From Flavobacterium praedii (GTDB taxonomy: Bacteria > Bacteroidota > Bacteroidia > Flavobacteriales > Flavobacteriaceae): DNA of 64,000 nucleotides. The stretch covers positions 3,249,001 to 3,313,000 of the forward strand of contig NZ_CP113948.1 of the NCBI RefSeq assembly GCF_026810365.1, written 5' to 3'. The position numbers were made by a program, and so were the translations under genes. Below the pieces are notes generated by a model. The model had not been told where the DNA came from, made no database searches, and saw only the letters and a list, made by a program, of their open reading frames with translations. Below, piece by piece: positions 50,726 through 60,565 of this stretch (the first letter of the stretch is position 1; every line of letters begins with the position of its first letter).

Positions 50726-52174
50726 TTAACCCACAGAACCTTCTAAACTTATTTCCAATAATTTCTGTGCCTCAACAGCAAATTCCATCGGTAATTTATT
50801 CAACACATCTTTACTGAATCCGTTTACGATAAGCGCAATTGCTTTTTCGGTTGGGATTCCACGTTGGTTGCAATAGAAAACCTGGTCTTCACCAATTTTA
50901 CTGGTTGTAGCTTCGTGTTCAATTTTTGCTGTTGGATTTTTGCTTTCGATATACGGAAAGGTATGAGCTCCACAATGGTTCCCCATTAATAAAGAATCAC
51001 ATTGTGAAAAGTTTCTCGCGTTTTCTGCTCTTGCTCCAATTTGAACCAAACCTCTATAACTGTTTTGTGATTTTCCTGCAGAAATACCTTTAGAAATAAT
51101 GGTTGATTTGGTGTTTTTACCCAAATGAATCATTTTGGTTCCCGTATCGGCTTGTTGGTAATTATTGGTAACGGCAATCGAATAAAATTCTCCAATTGAG
51201 TTGTCTCCTTTTAAAATCACTGAAGGATATTTCCAAGTAATGGCAGATCCAGTTTCTACTTGTGTCCAAGAGATTTTTGCATTTTTCTCGCAGAATCCTC
51301 TTTTGGTTACAAAATTGTAAACTCCACCTTTACCTTCTTTATTACCAGGATACCAGTTTTGAACGGTAGAATATTTTATTTCAGCATCGTCTAGTGCAAT
51401 CAATTCAACCACAGCGGCATGCAATTGATTTTCGTCACGAGTTGGCGCTGTACAGCCTTCTAAGTACGAAACATAACTGCCTTCATCTGCAACTAACAAT
51501 GTTCTTTCGAATTGACCCGTTCCAGCTTGATTAATTCTAAAATAAGTTGATAATTCCATTGGACAACGAACGCCTTTTGGAATATAACAGAACGATCCAT
51601 CTGAGAAAACAGCCGAATTCAATGCTGCATAAAAGTTGTCTTTTTGAGGAACAACGGTCCCCAAATATTTACGAACTAATTCAGGATGTTCTCTGATGGC
51701 TTCAGAAATACTCATGAAGATTATACCTTTTTCGCCTAATGTTTTTTTGAATGTTGTAGCGACTGAAACTGAGTCAACCACGATATCCATGGCAACATTA
51801 TTCATCATTTTTTGCTCATCAACAGAGATTCCTAACTTTTTATACATTTCTAAAAGTTCAGGATCTACATCATCAAGAGTTTTATTTGGATCTGCTTTCT
51901 TTGGGGCTGAATAATAAGAGATGGCTTGAAAATCCGGTTTTTGATAACGAACATTTGCCCATTCTGGTTCTATCATTTCTTCCCAAGCACGGAAAGCCTC
52001 AATACGCCAGTCGGTCATCCATTGCGGTTCGTCTTTCTTTTTTGAAATAGCGCGAACAATATCTTCATTTAGACCAATCGGAAACGTTTCCGAGTCTAAT
52101 TCGGTGTAGAATCCGTACTCATATTCTTTAGTCTCTAATTCGATTTTTAAATCGTCTTCGGTGTATTTTGACAT
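50726..52174 (-). CDS. sufB: SufB scaffold subunit
   Basis: 482 residues, the usual SufB length. [21 protein letters not shown], split as VFCNQRGIP and [33 protein letters not shown] (in parts) and [12 protein letters not shown] match SufB, and the Cys in QCDSLL is the conserved cluster-assembly residue. It builds the nascent Fe-S cluster in the SufBCD complex. It lies between sufA upstream and the inserted toxin-antitoxin pair downstream. Confidence 0.97.
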   Translation of the reverse strand: MSKYTEDDLKIELETKEYEYGFYTELDSETFPIGLNEDIVRAISKKKDEPQWMTDWRIEAFRAWEEMIEPEWANVRYQKPDFQAISYYSAPKKADPNKTLDDVDPELLEMYKKLGISVDEQKMMNNVAMDIVVDSVSVATTFKKTLGEKGIIFMSISEAIREHPELVRKYLGTVVPQKDNFYAALNSAVFSDGSFCYIPKGVRCPMELSTYFRINQAGTGQFERTLLVADEGSYVSYLEGCTAPTRDENQLHAAVVELIALDDAEIKYSTVQNWYPGNKEGKGGVYNFVTKRGFCEKNAKISWTQVETGSAITWKYPSVILKGDNSIGEFYSIAVTNNYQQADTGTKMIHLGKNTKSTIISKGISAGKSQNSYRGLVQIGARAENARNFSQCDSLLMGNHCGAHTFPYIESKNPTAKIEHEATTSKIGEDQVFYCNQRGIPTEKAIALIVNGFSKDVLNKLPMEFAVEAQKLLEISLEGSVG

Positions 52175-52291
52175 ATTAGCCCCCTAGCCCCCAAAGGGGG
52201 AACTCCTATTAGGGGTAAATAGGAATTTATAGTTATTATTAAATAATTTCTAAGTCTTTATAGCCTTTTATTTCCTTTTGGGAGTTGAGTA

Positions 52292-52621
52292 CTATAATGA
52301 GAAACTCTCTCCGCAACCGCAAGTTCTATTTGCATTTGGATTATTAAATACAAAACCTTTACCGTTTAAGCCTCCTGAAAATTCCAATATGGTCCCTGCT
52401 AAATATAAAAAAGATTTTTTTTCGACAGCGATGGTGATTTCGTTATCCACAAAAATTTTATCGTCTTCACCTTTATTTTTGTCAAATTTCAAATCATAGG
52501 ACAATCCAGAGCATCCGCCACTTTTCACGCCTACTCTCACGTAGTCTACAGCAGCATCAAAACCATCGTCTTTCATCAAATCGATGATTTTCTTTTTGGC
52601 AGTATCAGAAACTTGTATCAT
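52292..52621 (-). CDS. sufA: SufA/IscA-type Fe-S assembly protein
   Basis: 109 residues from the ATG at 52621. A longer frame from 52681 would start upstream of the predicted promoter and adds a non-conserved part. The A-type carrier motif Cys are in KSGGCSGLSY and the C-terminal TCGCGESF (C-x-C). It transfers clusters or iron to targets. It is the first gene of the suf operon, with a -7 box at 52651-52658. Confidence 0.93.
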   Translation of the reverse strand: MIQVSDTAKKKIIDLMKDDGFDAAVDYVRVGVKSGGCSGLSYDLKFDKNKGEDDKIFVDNEITIAVEKKSFLYLAGTILEFSGGLNGKGFVFNNPNANRTCGCGESFSL

Positions 52622-52650
52622 TGTTATTTTGATTTTGTCTAAATTAACGA

Positions 52651-52658
52651 CAAAGATA
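52651..52658 (-). promoter_or_regulatory. suf operon promoter -7 box
   Basis: The minus strand reads TATCTTTG, an exact TAnnTTTG match, 29 nt before the sufA ATG at 52621. Its position excludes the in-frame ATG at 52681. Confidence 0.55.
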
Positions 52659-52731
52659 TTACTTTTAATGCTTTTTGCCATGATTCATAACATTTTTATA
52701 ACTAATGATACTATAGAAAAAGTCTATTTGA

Positions 52732-52739
52732 TACCTTTG
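52732..52739 (+). promoter_or_regulatory. Metallo-hydrolase gene promoter -7 box
   Basis: TACCTTTG matches TAnnTTTG; it leaves a leader of about 80 nt before the ATG at 52829. Confidence 0.5.
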
Positions 52740-52828
52740 ACGTTATAATTTATATTCAACTGGAAAGATATCAAATAGATTTTCTCCATATAAACATTTA
52801 ATTATTTAAGTATTTAATTCAAATTACA

Positions 52829-53686
52829 ATGAAATTATATCCTATAGAAACAGGAAATTTTAAACTTGATGGTGGAGCTATGTTTGGTGTGGTACCTAAA
52901 ACCATATGGAACAAAACTAATCCTGCTGACGAAAATAACTTGATCGATATTGCCGCTCGCTGTTTGTTGATTGAAGATGGAAACCGATTAATTTTGATTG
53001 ATACTGGAATGGGGAATAAACAATCGGATAAGTTTTTTGGGTATTATTCGCTTTGGGGGACACATTCTATGGATAAATCGTTGGCTCAATTCGGTTTTCA
53101 TCGCGATGATATTACAGATGTTTTCATGACGCATTTGCATTTTGACCATTGTGGAGGAAGTGTTCAATGGAACAAAGACCGAACAGGCTATGAACCAGCT
53201 TTTAAAAATGCGAAATTCTGGAGTAACGAAAATCATTGGGAATGGGCTACAAAACCAAACGCTAGAGAAAAAGCTTCTTTTTTGTCTGAGAACATTTTAC
53301 CAATGCAGGAAAGTGGGCAGTTGCATTTTATTGCTAAACCTGAAAGTGATTTTGGCATTTCAGAGGAGTTGGGATTCGGTATTTTTTATGCCGATGGTCA
53401 TACCGAAAAACAAATGATTCCGCACATTCAGTACCAAGGCAAAACCATTGTTTTTTGTGCTGATTTATTAGCTACAGCTGGACACTTGCCTTTGCCATAT
53501 GTGATGGGATATGACACCAGACCGTTATTGACGATGCCCGAGAAATCAAAATTCTTGAACGCCGCTGCCGATAATAACCATTATTTGTTTTTGGAACACG
53601 ATGCGCATAATGAAATTATAACAGTACAACATACCGAAAAAGGAGTACGATTGAAAGAAGTATTCTCTTGTGGTGATATTTTTTAA
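52829..53686 (+). CDS. MBL-fold metallo-hydrolase
   Basis: 285 residues, no signal peptide. The metal-binding H-x-H-x-D-H is THLHFDHCGG (about 101-110); further ligands are DGHTEKQM and CADLLAT, and the final His in FLEHDAHNE. The layout is that of quinoprotein relay/lactonase-like cytoplasmic MBL hydrolases. The substrate is unknown. It is divergent from sufA and convergent with the NCS2 permease gene. Confidence 0.9.
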   Translation: MKLYPIETGNFKLDGGAMFGVVPKTIWNKTNPADENNLIDIAARCLLIEDGNRLILIDTGMGNKQSDKFFGYYSLWGTHSMDKSLAQFGFHRDDITDVFMTHLHFDHCGGSVQWNKDRTGYEPAFKNAKFWSNENHWEWATKPNAREKASFLSENILPMQESGQLHFIAKPESDFGISEELGFGIFYADGHTEKQMIPHIQYQGKTIVFCADLLATAGHLPLPYVMGYDTRPLLTMPEKSKFLNAAADNNHYLFLEHDAHNEIITVQHTEKGVRLKEVFSCGDIF

Positions 53687-53716
53687 GAGTAGATTATAAT
53701 AATTCTAATAGAAAAG

Positions 53717-53745
53717 TCCCCATTTTCATCGATTTGAAATGGGGA
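53717..53745. terminator. Bidirectional terminator
   Basis: TCCCCATTT (53717-53725) pairs with AAATGGGGA (53737-53745) between convergent genes. T-rich flanks on the right support use by the plus-strand gene. Confidence 0.75.
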
Positions 53746-53755
53746 TTATTCTTTA

Positions 53756-55063
53756 TTATTTCATCTGAGCAATTACGATGCTTAGAATTGAAAAAACACC
53801 TACACCCCACATCATTGGTGTCACTTCTTTAGTATTTTTGGTGAATAACGCCAAGATTATAAAGGAGGAAAAACCATAGGCAATTCCGTTGCTGATACTA
53901 TAGGTTAGGGGCATCATTATCATGGTTAAAAATGCAGGTACGGCAATATATAAATCCGTAAAATTGATTCTGGATAGATGTTTGGACATATAGATTCCAA
54001 CAAGGACTAGTGCTGGCGCTGTTGCATATGCTGGAACGATTGTTATTATAGGAGAGAAAAACAATGCTAAAAAGAAAAACAGTGCTACAAATACCGAACT
54101 TAATCCTGTTTTGGCTCCATTGGCAATTCCTGTGGCCGATTCAATAAAAACAACGGTATTACTTGTTCCCAAAATACCGCTGAACATTGTTGCAATACCA
54201 TCGGCTTCCAATACTTTTTTGAGGTGTGGCATTTTGCCCTTTTTACCAACGAGATTTGCTTCATAAGAACAGGCAATCGCCGTTCCAATAGAATCAAATA
54301 AACTTACAAAAAGAAAAGAAAAAATAGCGGAAGCAAAACTTAGTTTTAAAACCCCCAAGATATTTAGTTGTCCAAAAATGGGCGTAATAGATGGCGGTAA
54401 TGAAAATAGGTGAGTTGGTAAGTGAACAGAGGGATCAAATGCAATTCCTAAACAAGTTCCGAAAATGATTCCAATTAAGATGGCACCTTTTACTTTGTAT
54501 ATTTCTAAAATTATGGTTATAAATAAAGTGATCAAACCAATTACAACAGCAGGCGTAAATTTACCCAATGTGACCAAAGTGTCAGGGTGAGCAACAATAA
54601 GACCTAGTTGTTTGAATCCGATAAAAGCAATAAAAAAACCAACACCACATCCCATGGCCACCTGCAAGGAGGGAGGAATAGCTTCTACAATTTTATGCCG
54701 AATTCCAAAAAATGAGATAATTGTAAAAAATACTCCCGAAAGAAAAACAACACCCAATGCATCTTGCCAAGAAACGCCTTGTCCCAAAACTAGGGTAAAG
54801 GCAAACATAGCGTTTAATCCCATTCCTGGTGCCATGGCGAAAGGGACTTTGGCCCAAATCCCAACCAATAAAGTACCAAAAATAGCTGCAATACAAGTAA
54901 CCGAAATAAGCGCTTCTTTTGGCATCCCTGTCATTGATAGTATGTTTGGGTTTACAAAAATGATATACGCCATTGACAAAAAAGTAACCAAACCACCTAG
55001 AGCTTCTTGCTTTACAGAAGTTTCTCGTTCTTTTATTTTGAAATATTGAAGTATTTTATTCAT
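53756..55063 (-). CDS. NCS2 family purine permease (AzgA-like)
   Basis: 435 residues with twelve or more transmembrane segments. The N-terminus EALGGLVTFLSMAYIIFVNP and the motif GMGLNAMFAFTLVLG, with IESATGIANGAKTGLSSVFVA (in parts), are typical of the AzgA/PbuG branch of NCS2 transporters for adenine, guanine or hypoxanthine with proton symport. It is a single-gene unit with a -7 box at 55117-55124. Confidence 0.9.
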   Translation of the reverse strand: MNKILQYFKIKERETSVKQEALGGLVTFLSMAYIIFVNPNILSMTGMPKEALISVTCIAAIFGTLLVGIWAKVPFAMAPGMGLNAMFAFTLVLGQGVSWQDALGVVFLSGVFFTIISFFGIRHKIVEAIPPSLQVAMGCGVGFFIAFIGFKQLGLIVAHPDTLVTLGKFTPAVVIGLITLFITIILEIYKVKGAILIGIIFGTCLGIAFDPSVHLPTHLFSLPPSITPIFGQLNILGVLKLSFASAIFSFLFVSLFDSIGTAIACSYEANLVGKKGKMPHLKKVLEADGIATMFSGILGTSNTVVFIESATGIANGAKTGLSSVFVALFFFLALFFSPIITIVPAYATAPALVLVGIYMSKHLSRINFTDLYIAVPAFLTMIMMPLTYSISNGIAYGFSSFIILALFTKNTKEVTPMMWGVGVFSILSIVIAQMK

Positions 55064-55116
55064 TTGGTTTTTTATTTATTACTATTGAACCAGCGTTCTG
55101 TTTTTTTCGAAGAACT

Positions 55117-55124
55117 CAAATTTA
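55117..55124 (-). promoter_or_regulatory. NCS2 permease promoter -7 box
   Basis: The minus strand reads TAAATTTG, an exact TAnnTTTG match, 53 nt before the ATG at 55063 and just after the upstream terminator. Confidence 0.4.
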
Positions 55125-55136
55125 CGATAAAAAACA

Positions 55137-55174
55137 AAACCCCCATTTTCAAAATGAATGAAAATGGGGGTTTT
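55137..55174 (-). terminator. Terminator after the lipoprotein gene
   Basis: AAAACCCCCATTTTCA pairs perfectly with TGAAAATGGGGGTTTT around an 6-nt loop, 19 bp after the stop at 55193 in the direction of transcription. Confidence 0.85.
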
Positions 55175-55192
55175 CTATAGTATGGATGAGAA

Positions 55193-55894
55193 TTAATTCG
55201 TTTTAAACTTCCAAACTTGTCCAACAGTTTCTCCTCCTTTATTGTCTTTGACAACTACTTTCCAAAAATATTCTTTGGCAGGTTCTAGAGTTACATCTTT
55301 AGTTTTTACGGATTCATTATCTACTATTTTTACAGTAGGGGGATTGGTAGTACCAAAATACACATCATAAGTCAAAACATCAGTTGCATCTACATCGGAA
55401 GCATTCCATTTTAAAGCAGCTGTTGTTGTGCTCAAAACGGTGTTTAAAGCTGGTTCTACTAATTCTGGAGAAAACGGCAAGTGGTTCACTACCGCATCAC
55501 CCGCAGTATAAAATTTGTATTTAGCCGAATAATCACTTGACAATCCTTTGCTGTCGGTAGCTTTAATTCTCCAATAATACGCTGTGTTCTTTTCTAATGC
55601 AATCGTTTGGTTTGCAGTTGATGCCTCAGTCGTTTTTATAATTTGTGCAAATGTATTGTCTTTAGCGACTTGAATTTGATAGACTATAGCGTCTTTGTTT
55701 GCATCCGTAGCAGCATTCCATTGAAAAGCAACCGTATTATCTACGCATAATTTGTTGTCTGTTGGAGTAACCAATGTTGGTATTGTTGGAGCAACATTTT
55801 TAACTTCTGGAGTGGGTGCAGGATCATCTCCACCTCCACCTCCACAAGAAATAAATAGTAATCCAACGATTGATAGGTATATAAGATTCTTCAT
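55193..55894 (-). CDS. Surface lipoprotein with two fibronectin-III-like domains
   Basis: 233 residues. The lipobox is FISC (Cys 17) and is followed by GGGGGDDPAPTP, a Gly- and Asp-rich tether that resembles Bacteroidota export signals for surface lipoproteins. Two domains of about 95 residues follow, each with the pattern W-N-A-x-D-x-D and YYWRIKATDSKG or YFWKVVVKDNKG, typical of FN3-like folds. It is encoded 4 bp after the giant leucine-rich-repeat gene and is likely co-transcribed. It may anchor or assist that protein at the surface (inference). Confidence 0.8.
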   Translation of the reverse strand: MKNLIYLSIVGLLFISCGGGGGDDPAPTPEVKNVAPTIPTLVTPTDNKLCVDNTVAFQWNAATDANKDAIVYQIQVAKDNTFAQIIKTTEASTANQTIALEKNTAYYWRIKATDSKGLSSDYSAKYKFYTAGDAVVNHLPFSPELVEPALNTVLSTTTAALKWNASDVDATDVLTYDVYFGTTNPPTVKIVDNESVKTKDVTLEPAKEYFWKVVVKDNKGGETVGQVWKFKTN

Positions 55895-55898
55895 TTTT

Positions 55899-58800
55899 TT
55901 AGTTTTTTATAATTTTTAGATATTCTGGGGTGTCTAATTCAATTTTGGCAACATAAACGCCTGCAGGTTGATTTTCAAGGGTTAGTTGTGCTTTCCCGTT
56001 TTCTACAGTATAGGTTTTCGTTGAAACCATTTGACCATCCAAAGTGTATAAGGTTATAACCACTTCTTTCTTAGTACTTGGCAATTCAATTTCAAAACTT
56101 CCTGAAGTTGGATTTGGGTATGCAGAAATCACTCCATTTAAACGAGCCATATCTTTAGCATAAATTCCTTCACAGGCTTTGGCGGTTTTTACTTGTAATA
56201 AACCTCCTTTTTTGGCATCTACAGTAAAGTTAGAATCAGTGGTTTCAAATTGCTCGACACCATCTACAAAAACGGTATAAGGAGCTGTTCCTTCAGTAAT
56301 TTCTATAGAAACTTTATTAGCTGCAACACTCGATTTTCCGGTTATGGTTGCTCCTTTAGGGATGGTTATTGAGAAGCTTTGTTCAAAAGTTTCTCCTGGG
56401 ATTGTAATGATTACTGTATAAGTTCCTGGAGCTAAATTAGGGACTTTTAAACTGTTATTGGTAAAAGTATAAGAGCCTGCATTGATTTTAGCTTTATATC
56501 CAAAAGTTGCAGTGGCAGTTATGTTAATTTCTCCATTATTTGAGTTAAGGCAGGTCTCTCCTTTTGATTCAACGTTGAAATTGTTTGTCGGTAAAGTTAA
56601 TCCGTTACATTCCGTATTGAATTTTGCCCAAGTGTCCTTGCTGTCTCCCCAGTTTTTATTAGAATATGTTACATCATCAACTAGTATGCAGTAAAGGTTT
56701 TGATTTCCATAAAGCTTTATATTCGAATATATTAGCAAGGTGTTTTTTCCATTTTTCAGATTCAACGTTTGGAATCTGTTATCACTACAATCTAAATACG
56801 TCAGAGCTGTATTTTTGGACACATCCAAAGAGGTTAATTGATTATAATAACATCCGAATGCAGTCAAAGCTATATTTTTGGAAATATCTAGTGAGGTTAA
56901 TTGATTTTTAGCACAACCAAAAGAAGTCAAAGCTACATTTTTAGAAACATCTATAGTCTTTAATTGATTGCCAGAACAAGCCAAATTAGTCAAAGATGTA
57001 TTTTTAGAAACATCTAGAGTTGTTAATTGATTGCCATAACAACCCAAATAAGTTAAAGTTACATTTTTAGATACATCTAGTGTCTTTAATTGATTACTAC
57101 CACAATCTAAAGAAGTTAATGTTATAAAATCTTGTATTCCTGTTAAGTCTTTAATGGAACTTGAGCTTACATCCAAAGAGGTTAGTGGAGCTATTCTAAC
57201 GGTTTCTACTTTGCCATTTTTTCCATCGGTATCAATTCCTAAAGCGATTAACTTGTCTTCAAACTTTGAGTCTGGAATTAGAGTGTAAATCGTACAATCT
57301 AAGCTCAAACTTGCAGTTGCATCTTTAGTGATAGCCCAATTAGAAGCAGCAGCAACATCAGCTACCTGAATACAAATCAAGGAAGGAGAATTGGAGCAGT
57401 TTAGCGTTGTGATTGAAGCGTTTTTAGAAAGATCAATCTTAGTAAATAAATTACCTGAACAATTTAGAGTGGTCAAGGCTGTAAATCCTTCTATCCCTTT
57501 TAAGTTGGTAATAGCAGCATTAGAAACATCTAATGAAGTTAAAGTAGCAATACTAGTATTTAATACAACACCGTTTTTACCATCAGTATCAACACCTAAT
57601 GCAATTAGTTTGTCTTCAAATTTGACATCTGGAATTTGAGTAACTGTCGAGCAGTCATAAGGAGAATAAAATGCGAAAGTATCTTTATTCTCCCAATTGC
57701 TGTTTGAGTAGGCAACATCATCAACAACAATGCAATTTAAATTTGGATTTTCATAAAAGCTTATGTGAGAATTTTTCAACAAAATGTTTTTACCGTTTTT
57801 TAGATTCAAAGTTGTCAATTTATTTGAAGAGCAAATAAAATTAATCAAAGAAACATTTTTAGAAACATCCAGTGTAGTTAATTGATTGGAGTAACAACCG
57901 AAACCAGTCAAAGCTACATTTTTGGAAACATCCAGAGTGGTTAATTGATTTTTGGAACAATAGAAATAATTCAAGGCGACATTTTTGGAAACATCCAGAG
58001 TGGTTAATTGATTGTTGTCACAATAGAAACTACTTAAAGCCAAATTTTTGGAAACATCTAGAGTGGTTAATTGATTGTAGTAACAATCTAAATATTTCAA
58101 AGCCAAATTTTTAGAAATATCCAGAGCAGTTAATTGATTGGAATAACATTTTAAAGCAGTCAAAGACACAAAATCCTGTATTCCTGTCAAATCAGTAATC
58201 GAACTTGAAGAAACATCTAATGAAGTCAAAGAGGCAATACTCTCTGTTGCTACTTTTCCATTTTTACCGTCTCTATCTATATTTAAAGCAATTAACTTGT
58301 CTTCAAACTTGGAGTCTGGAATTAGAGCGTAAATCGTACAATCTAAGCTCAAACTTGCAGTTGCATCTTTAGTGATAGCCCAATTAGAAGCAGCAGCAAC
58401 ATCAGCTACCTGAATACAAATCAAGGAAGGAGAATTGGAGCAGTTTAGCGTTGTGATTGAAGCGTTTTTAGAAAGATCAATCTTAGTAAATAAATTACCT
58501 GAACAATTTAGAGTGGTCAAGGCTGTAAATCCTTCTATCCCTTTTAAGTTGGTAATAGCAGCATTAGAAACATCTAATGAAGTTAAAGTAGCAATACTAG
58601 TATTTAATACAACACCGTTTTTACCATCAGTATCAACACCTAATGCAATTAGTTTTTCTTCAAAATTTGCATCTGGAATTTGAGTTATTGAGCTACAATC
58701 ATAAGGAGCGTAAAAAGCGGTTGCATCTTTTTTATTCCCCCAATTGGTGTTAGCATAAGCAACATCATCAACAACAATACATTTTAAGTCAGGATTTGAC

Positions 58801-60317
58801 GAAAGTTCTATATTTGCATTGGTTAACAAAGTGTTTTTCCCGTTTTTAAGATTTAAACTAGTGAATTTATTATTGTAGCAATAGAATGTTTTCAAAGCTA
58901 CATTTTTGGACACGTCCAAAGTGGTTAATTGATTGCTAAAACAATACAAAGTAATCAAAACTACATTTTTGGACACGTCCAAAGTCTTTAATTGATTGCT
59001 ATAACAAGACAAAGAAGTCAAAGCTACATTTTTGGACACGTCCAAAGTGGTTAATTGATTGTTGTAACTTTCCAAAGTAGTCAAAGCTATATTTTTGGAA
59101 ACATCCAAAGTAGTTAATTTATTATAACCAATGTATAATGTTTTCAAAGCGACATTTTGAGAAACATTTAATGTAGTCAATTGATTATTGTAACTATTCA
59201 AATAAGTTAAAGCTGTATTTTGGGAAACATCCAAAGTAGTTAATTGATTGTTGTTACATTGCAAAGTAGTCAAAGCTTTGAAATCCTGAATACCAGTTAA
59301 GTTAGTAATTGAGCTTGAAGAAACATCTAATGATGTCAATTTGTTAACATTGTTTGTTAACACTTTCCCATCCGCAACACCAGAGTCAATCCCCAAAGTA
59401 ATCAATTTATTTTCAAAATTCACATCCGGAATTAGTGTGTATTGTTGTACCGCACAAGAAGTATTGTAACTGGCAGTTGCATCTTTTATACTTGCCCAAT
59501 TGCTGGTTGAGAAAGTAGCATTGTCAACCTGAATACAAGTTAAACCTGAATTAAATTTAAAGGTAGAAAATGTGCTGAAATTTGTATTATTACCGTTTTT
59601 CAAATTAAGACTTGTTAGTTGGTTTGAAGAACAGTCTAAAAAAGTTAAAGCAGTATTTGCAGAAATATCTAAGGTTTTCAAACTGTTTCCCTGACAATTT
59701 AAACTTTCCAAAAGGTTGTTTGAAGAAACATCAAGTGTCGTTAAGGTGCTAAAATTACAGTTCAAAAAAGTTAAAGCTTTATTATTAGTAACATTTATAC
59801 CATTTGCAAAAGGGTTTGCACTACAATTGATCCCAGTTAGTGCAGTATTATTTGAGACATTAAGACTGGTTAGTTTATTATCATAACAATTTAAAGTGGT
59901 TAAGGATAAATTCGAAGTAAGATTTAAATTTGTTATTGCATTGATTGCACAATTTAAACTGGTTAAAGCGGTGTTGTTGGCAACATTAAGGCTAGTCAAT
60001 TTATTGGTAAAACAATTTAAATTGGTAAGAGCAATATTGCTTGACACGTTAAGACTTGTTAAATTGTTGTAAGAACAATTTAAAGAAGTCAAGGCAACAA
60101 AATCTTCAATTCCTGTTAAATCATTAATATTGAGTCCACTCATATTAATTGTTTTAAGAGATGAAATTGCAGAAGTCAACACTTTTCCATCTGCTACACC
60201 TGAGTCAATTCCTTCATTTATTAGGAATTTCTCAAAATTCACATCGGGAATAGTAGTGTATTGAGCATAAGTATTTAATGATGCTAAAAATAGCAAAATA
60301 AGTAATTTTGTTTTCAT
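55899..60317 (-). CDS. Giant leucine-rich-repeat protein with type IX sorting domain
   Basis: 1472 residues. Signal peptide 1-19 (ends TYAQ). Six modules start near residues 20, 291, 546, 663, 893 and 1010, each with IPDxxFExxLI and DSGVADGKV or DTDGKNGxV at the front. LRR turns of about 21 residues follow (LTTLDVSKNVALTxLxCxxNQ), and each module ends with CIxVDDxxYxNxNW and KDATA. A beta-rich region follows (about 1237-1395), then a type A sorting domain (about 1400-1472: YPNPTSGSFEIELP, PAGVYVAKI). It is exported by the type IX system and probably binds ligands or surfaces. Modules 3 and 5 are identical at DNA level over 327 bp. Confidence 0.9.
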   Translation of the reverse strand: MKTKLLILLFLASLNTYAQYTTIPDVNFEKFLINEGIDSGVADGKVLTSAISSLKTINMSGLNINDLTGIEDFVALTSLNCSYNNLTSLNVSSNIALTNLNCFTNKLTSLNVANNTALTSLNCAINAITNLNLTSNLSLTTLNCYDNKLTSLNVSNNTALTGINCSANPFANGINVTNNKALTFLNCNFSTLTTLDVSSNNLLESLNCQGNSLKTLDISANTALTFLDCSSNQLTSLNLKNGNNTNFSTFSTFKFNSGLTCIQVDNATFSTSNWASIKDATASYNTSCAVQQYTLIPDVNFENKLITLGIDSGVADGKVLTNNVNKLTSLDVSSSSITNLTGIQDFKALTTLQCNNNQLTTLDVSQNTALTYLNSYNNQLTTLNVSQNVALKTLYIGYNKLTTLDVSKNIALTTLESYNNQLTTLDVSKNVALTSLSCYSNQLKTLDVSKNVVLITLYCFSNQLTTLDVSKNVALKTFYCYNNKFTSLNLKNGKNTLLTNANIELSSNPDLKCIVVDDVAYANTNWGNKKDATAFYAPYDCSSITQIPDANFEEKLIALGVDTDGKNGVVLNTSIATLTSLDVSNAAITNLKGIEGFTALTTLNCSGNLFTKIDLSKNASITTLNCSNSPSLICIQVADVAAASNWAITKDATASLSLDCTIYALIPDSKFEDKLIALNIDRDGKNGKVATESIASLTSLDVSSSSITDLTGIQDFVSLTALKCYSNQLTALDISKNLALKYLDCYYNQLTTLDVSKNLALSSFYCDNNQLTTLDVSKNVALNYFYCSKNQLTTLDVSKNVALTGFGCYSNQLTTLDVSKNVSLINFICSSNKLTTLNLKNGKNILLKNSHISFYENPNLNCIVVDDVAYSNSNWENKDTFAFYSPYDCSTVTQIPDVKFEDKLIALGVDTDGKNGVVLNTSIATLTSLDVSNAAITNLKGIEGFTALTTLNCSGNLFTKIDLSKNASITTLNCSNSPSLICIQVADVAAASNWAITKDATASLSLDCTIYTLIPDSKFEDKLIALGIDTDGKNGKVETVRIAPLTSLDVSSSSIKDLTGIQDFITLTSLDCGSNQLKTLDVSKNVTLTYLGCYGNQLTTLDVSKNTSLTNLACSGNQLKTIDVSKNVALTSFGCAKNQLTSLDISKNIALTAFGCYYNQLTSLDVSKNTALTYLDCSDNRFQTLNLKNGKNTLLIYSNIKLYGNQNLYCILVDDVTYSNKNWGDSKDTWAKFNTECNGLTLPTNNFNVESKGETCLNSNNGEINITATATFGYKAKINAGSYTFTNNSLKVPNLAPGTYTVIITIPGETFEQSFSITIPKGATITGKSSVAANKVSIEITEGTAPYTVFVDGVEQFETTDSNFTVDAKKGGLLQVKTAKACEGIYAKDMARLNGVISAYPNPTSGSFEIELPSTKKEVVITLYTLDGQMVSTKTYTVENGKAQLTLENQPAGVYVAKIELDTPEYLKIIKN
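57285..57611. repeat. Identical 327-bp internal duplication, copy A
   Basis: No mismatch is seen against 58329-58655 over 327 bp; the first differences are at 57284 and 57612. The offset is 1044 bp (348 codons), which equals two LRR modules. Confidence 0.85.
58329..58655. repeat. Identical 327-bp internal duplication, copy B
   Basis: Partner of 57285-57611, covering module 3 (about residues 555-663) where copy A covers module 5 (about 903-1011). Confidence 0.85.
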
Positions 60318-60342
60318 AGGTTATAACGCTTTGAGGTTGGCG

Positions 60343-60350
60343 CGAATGTA
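60343..60350 (-). promoter_or_regulatory. Promoter-like box of the LRR gene
   Basis: The minus strand reads TACATTCG, one mismatch from TAnnTTTG, 25 nt before the ATG at 60317. The 248-bp divergent spacer (60318-60565) otherwise holds only the S8 protease promoter. Confidence 0.35.
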
Positions 60351-60525
60351 CGGTAATTCCTTTTAATTTATAAGAACTTTTTTAAAAAATAGACAAAAGT
60401 CTAATATGACTGTCGAATAGCCAAATTATTACATTTTAACAAATATATTCTAATAAAATTAAGACTGTTTCAGGGTGCTTCCTAAAATTAAGTTAACAAT
60501 TGCATAATATCTAATTCACTTCCAC

Positions 60526-60533
60526 TATTTTTG
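60526..60533 (+). promoter_or_regulatory. S8 protease promoter -7 box
   Basis: TATTTTTG matches TAnnTTTG, 32 nt before the ATG at 60566; it excludes the in-frame TTG at 60536. Confidence 0.5.
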
Positions 60534-60565
60534 AAGTGTATTACAAAAACAAGAAACTACAATCC

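Noticed and set aside
52622..52681. Longer SufA from the ATG at 52681
   Set aside because: A TATCTTTG promoter box lies at 52651-52658 and the extra residues do not match the family.
57391..58683. Two near-identical 82-codon plus-strand ORFs (57391-57639 and 58435-58683)
   Set aside because: They are antisense shadows of the duplicated LRR modules; their likeness comes from the 327-bp repeat.
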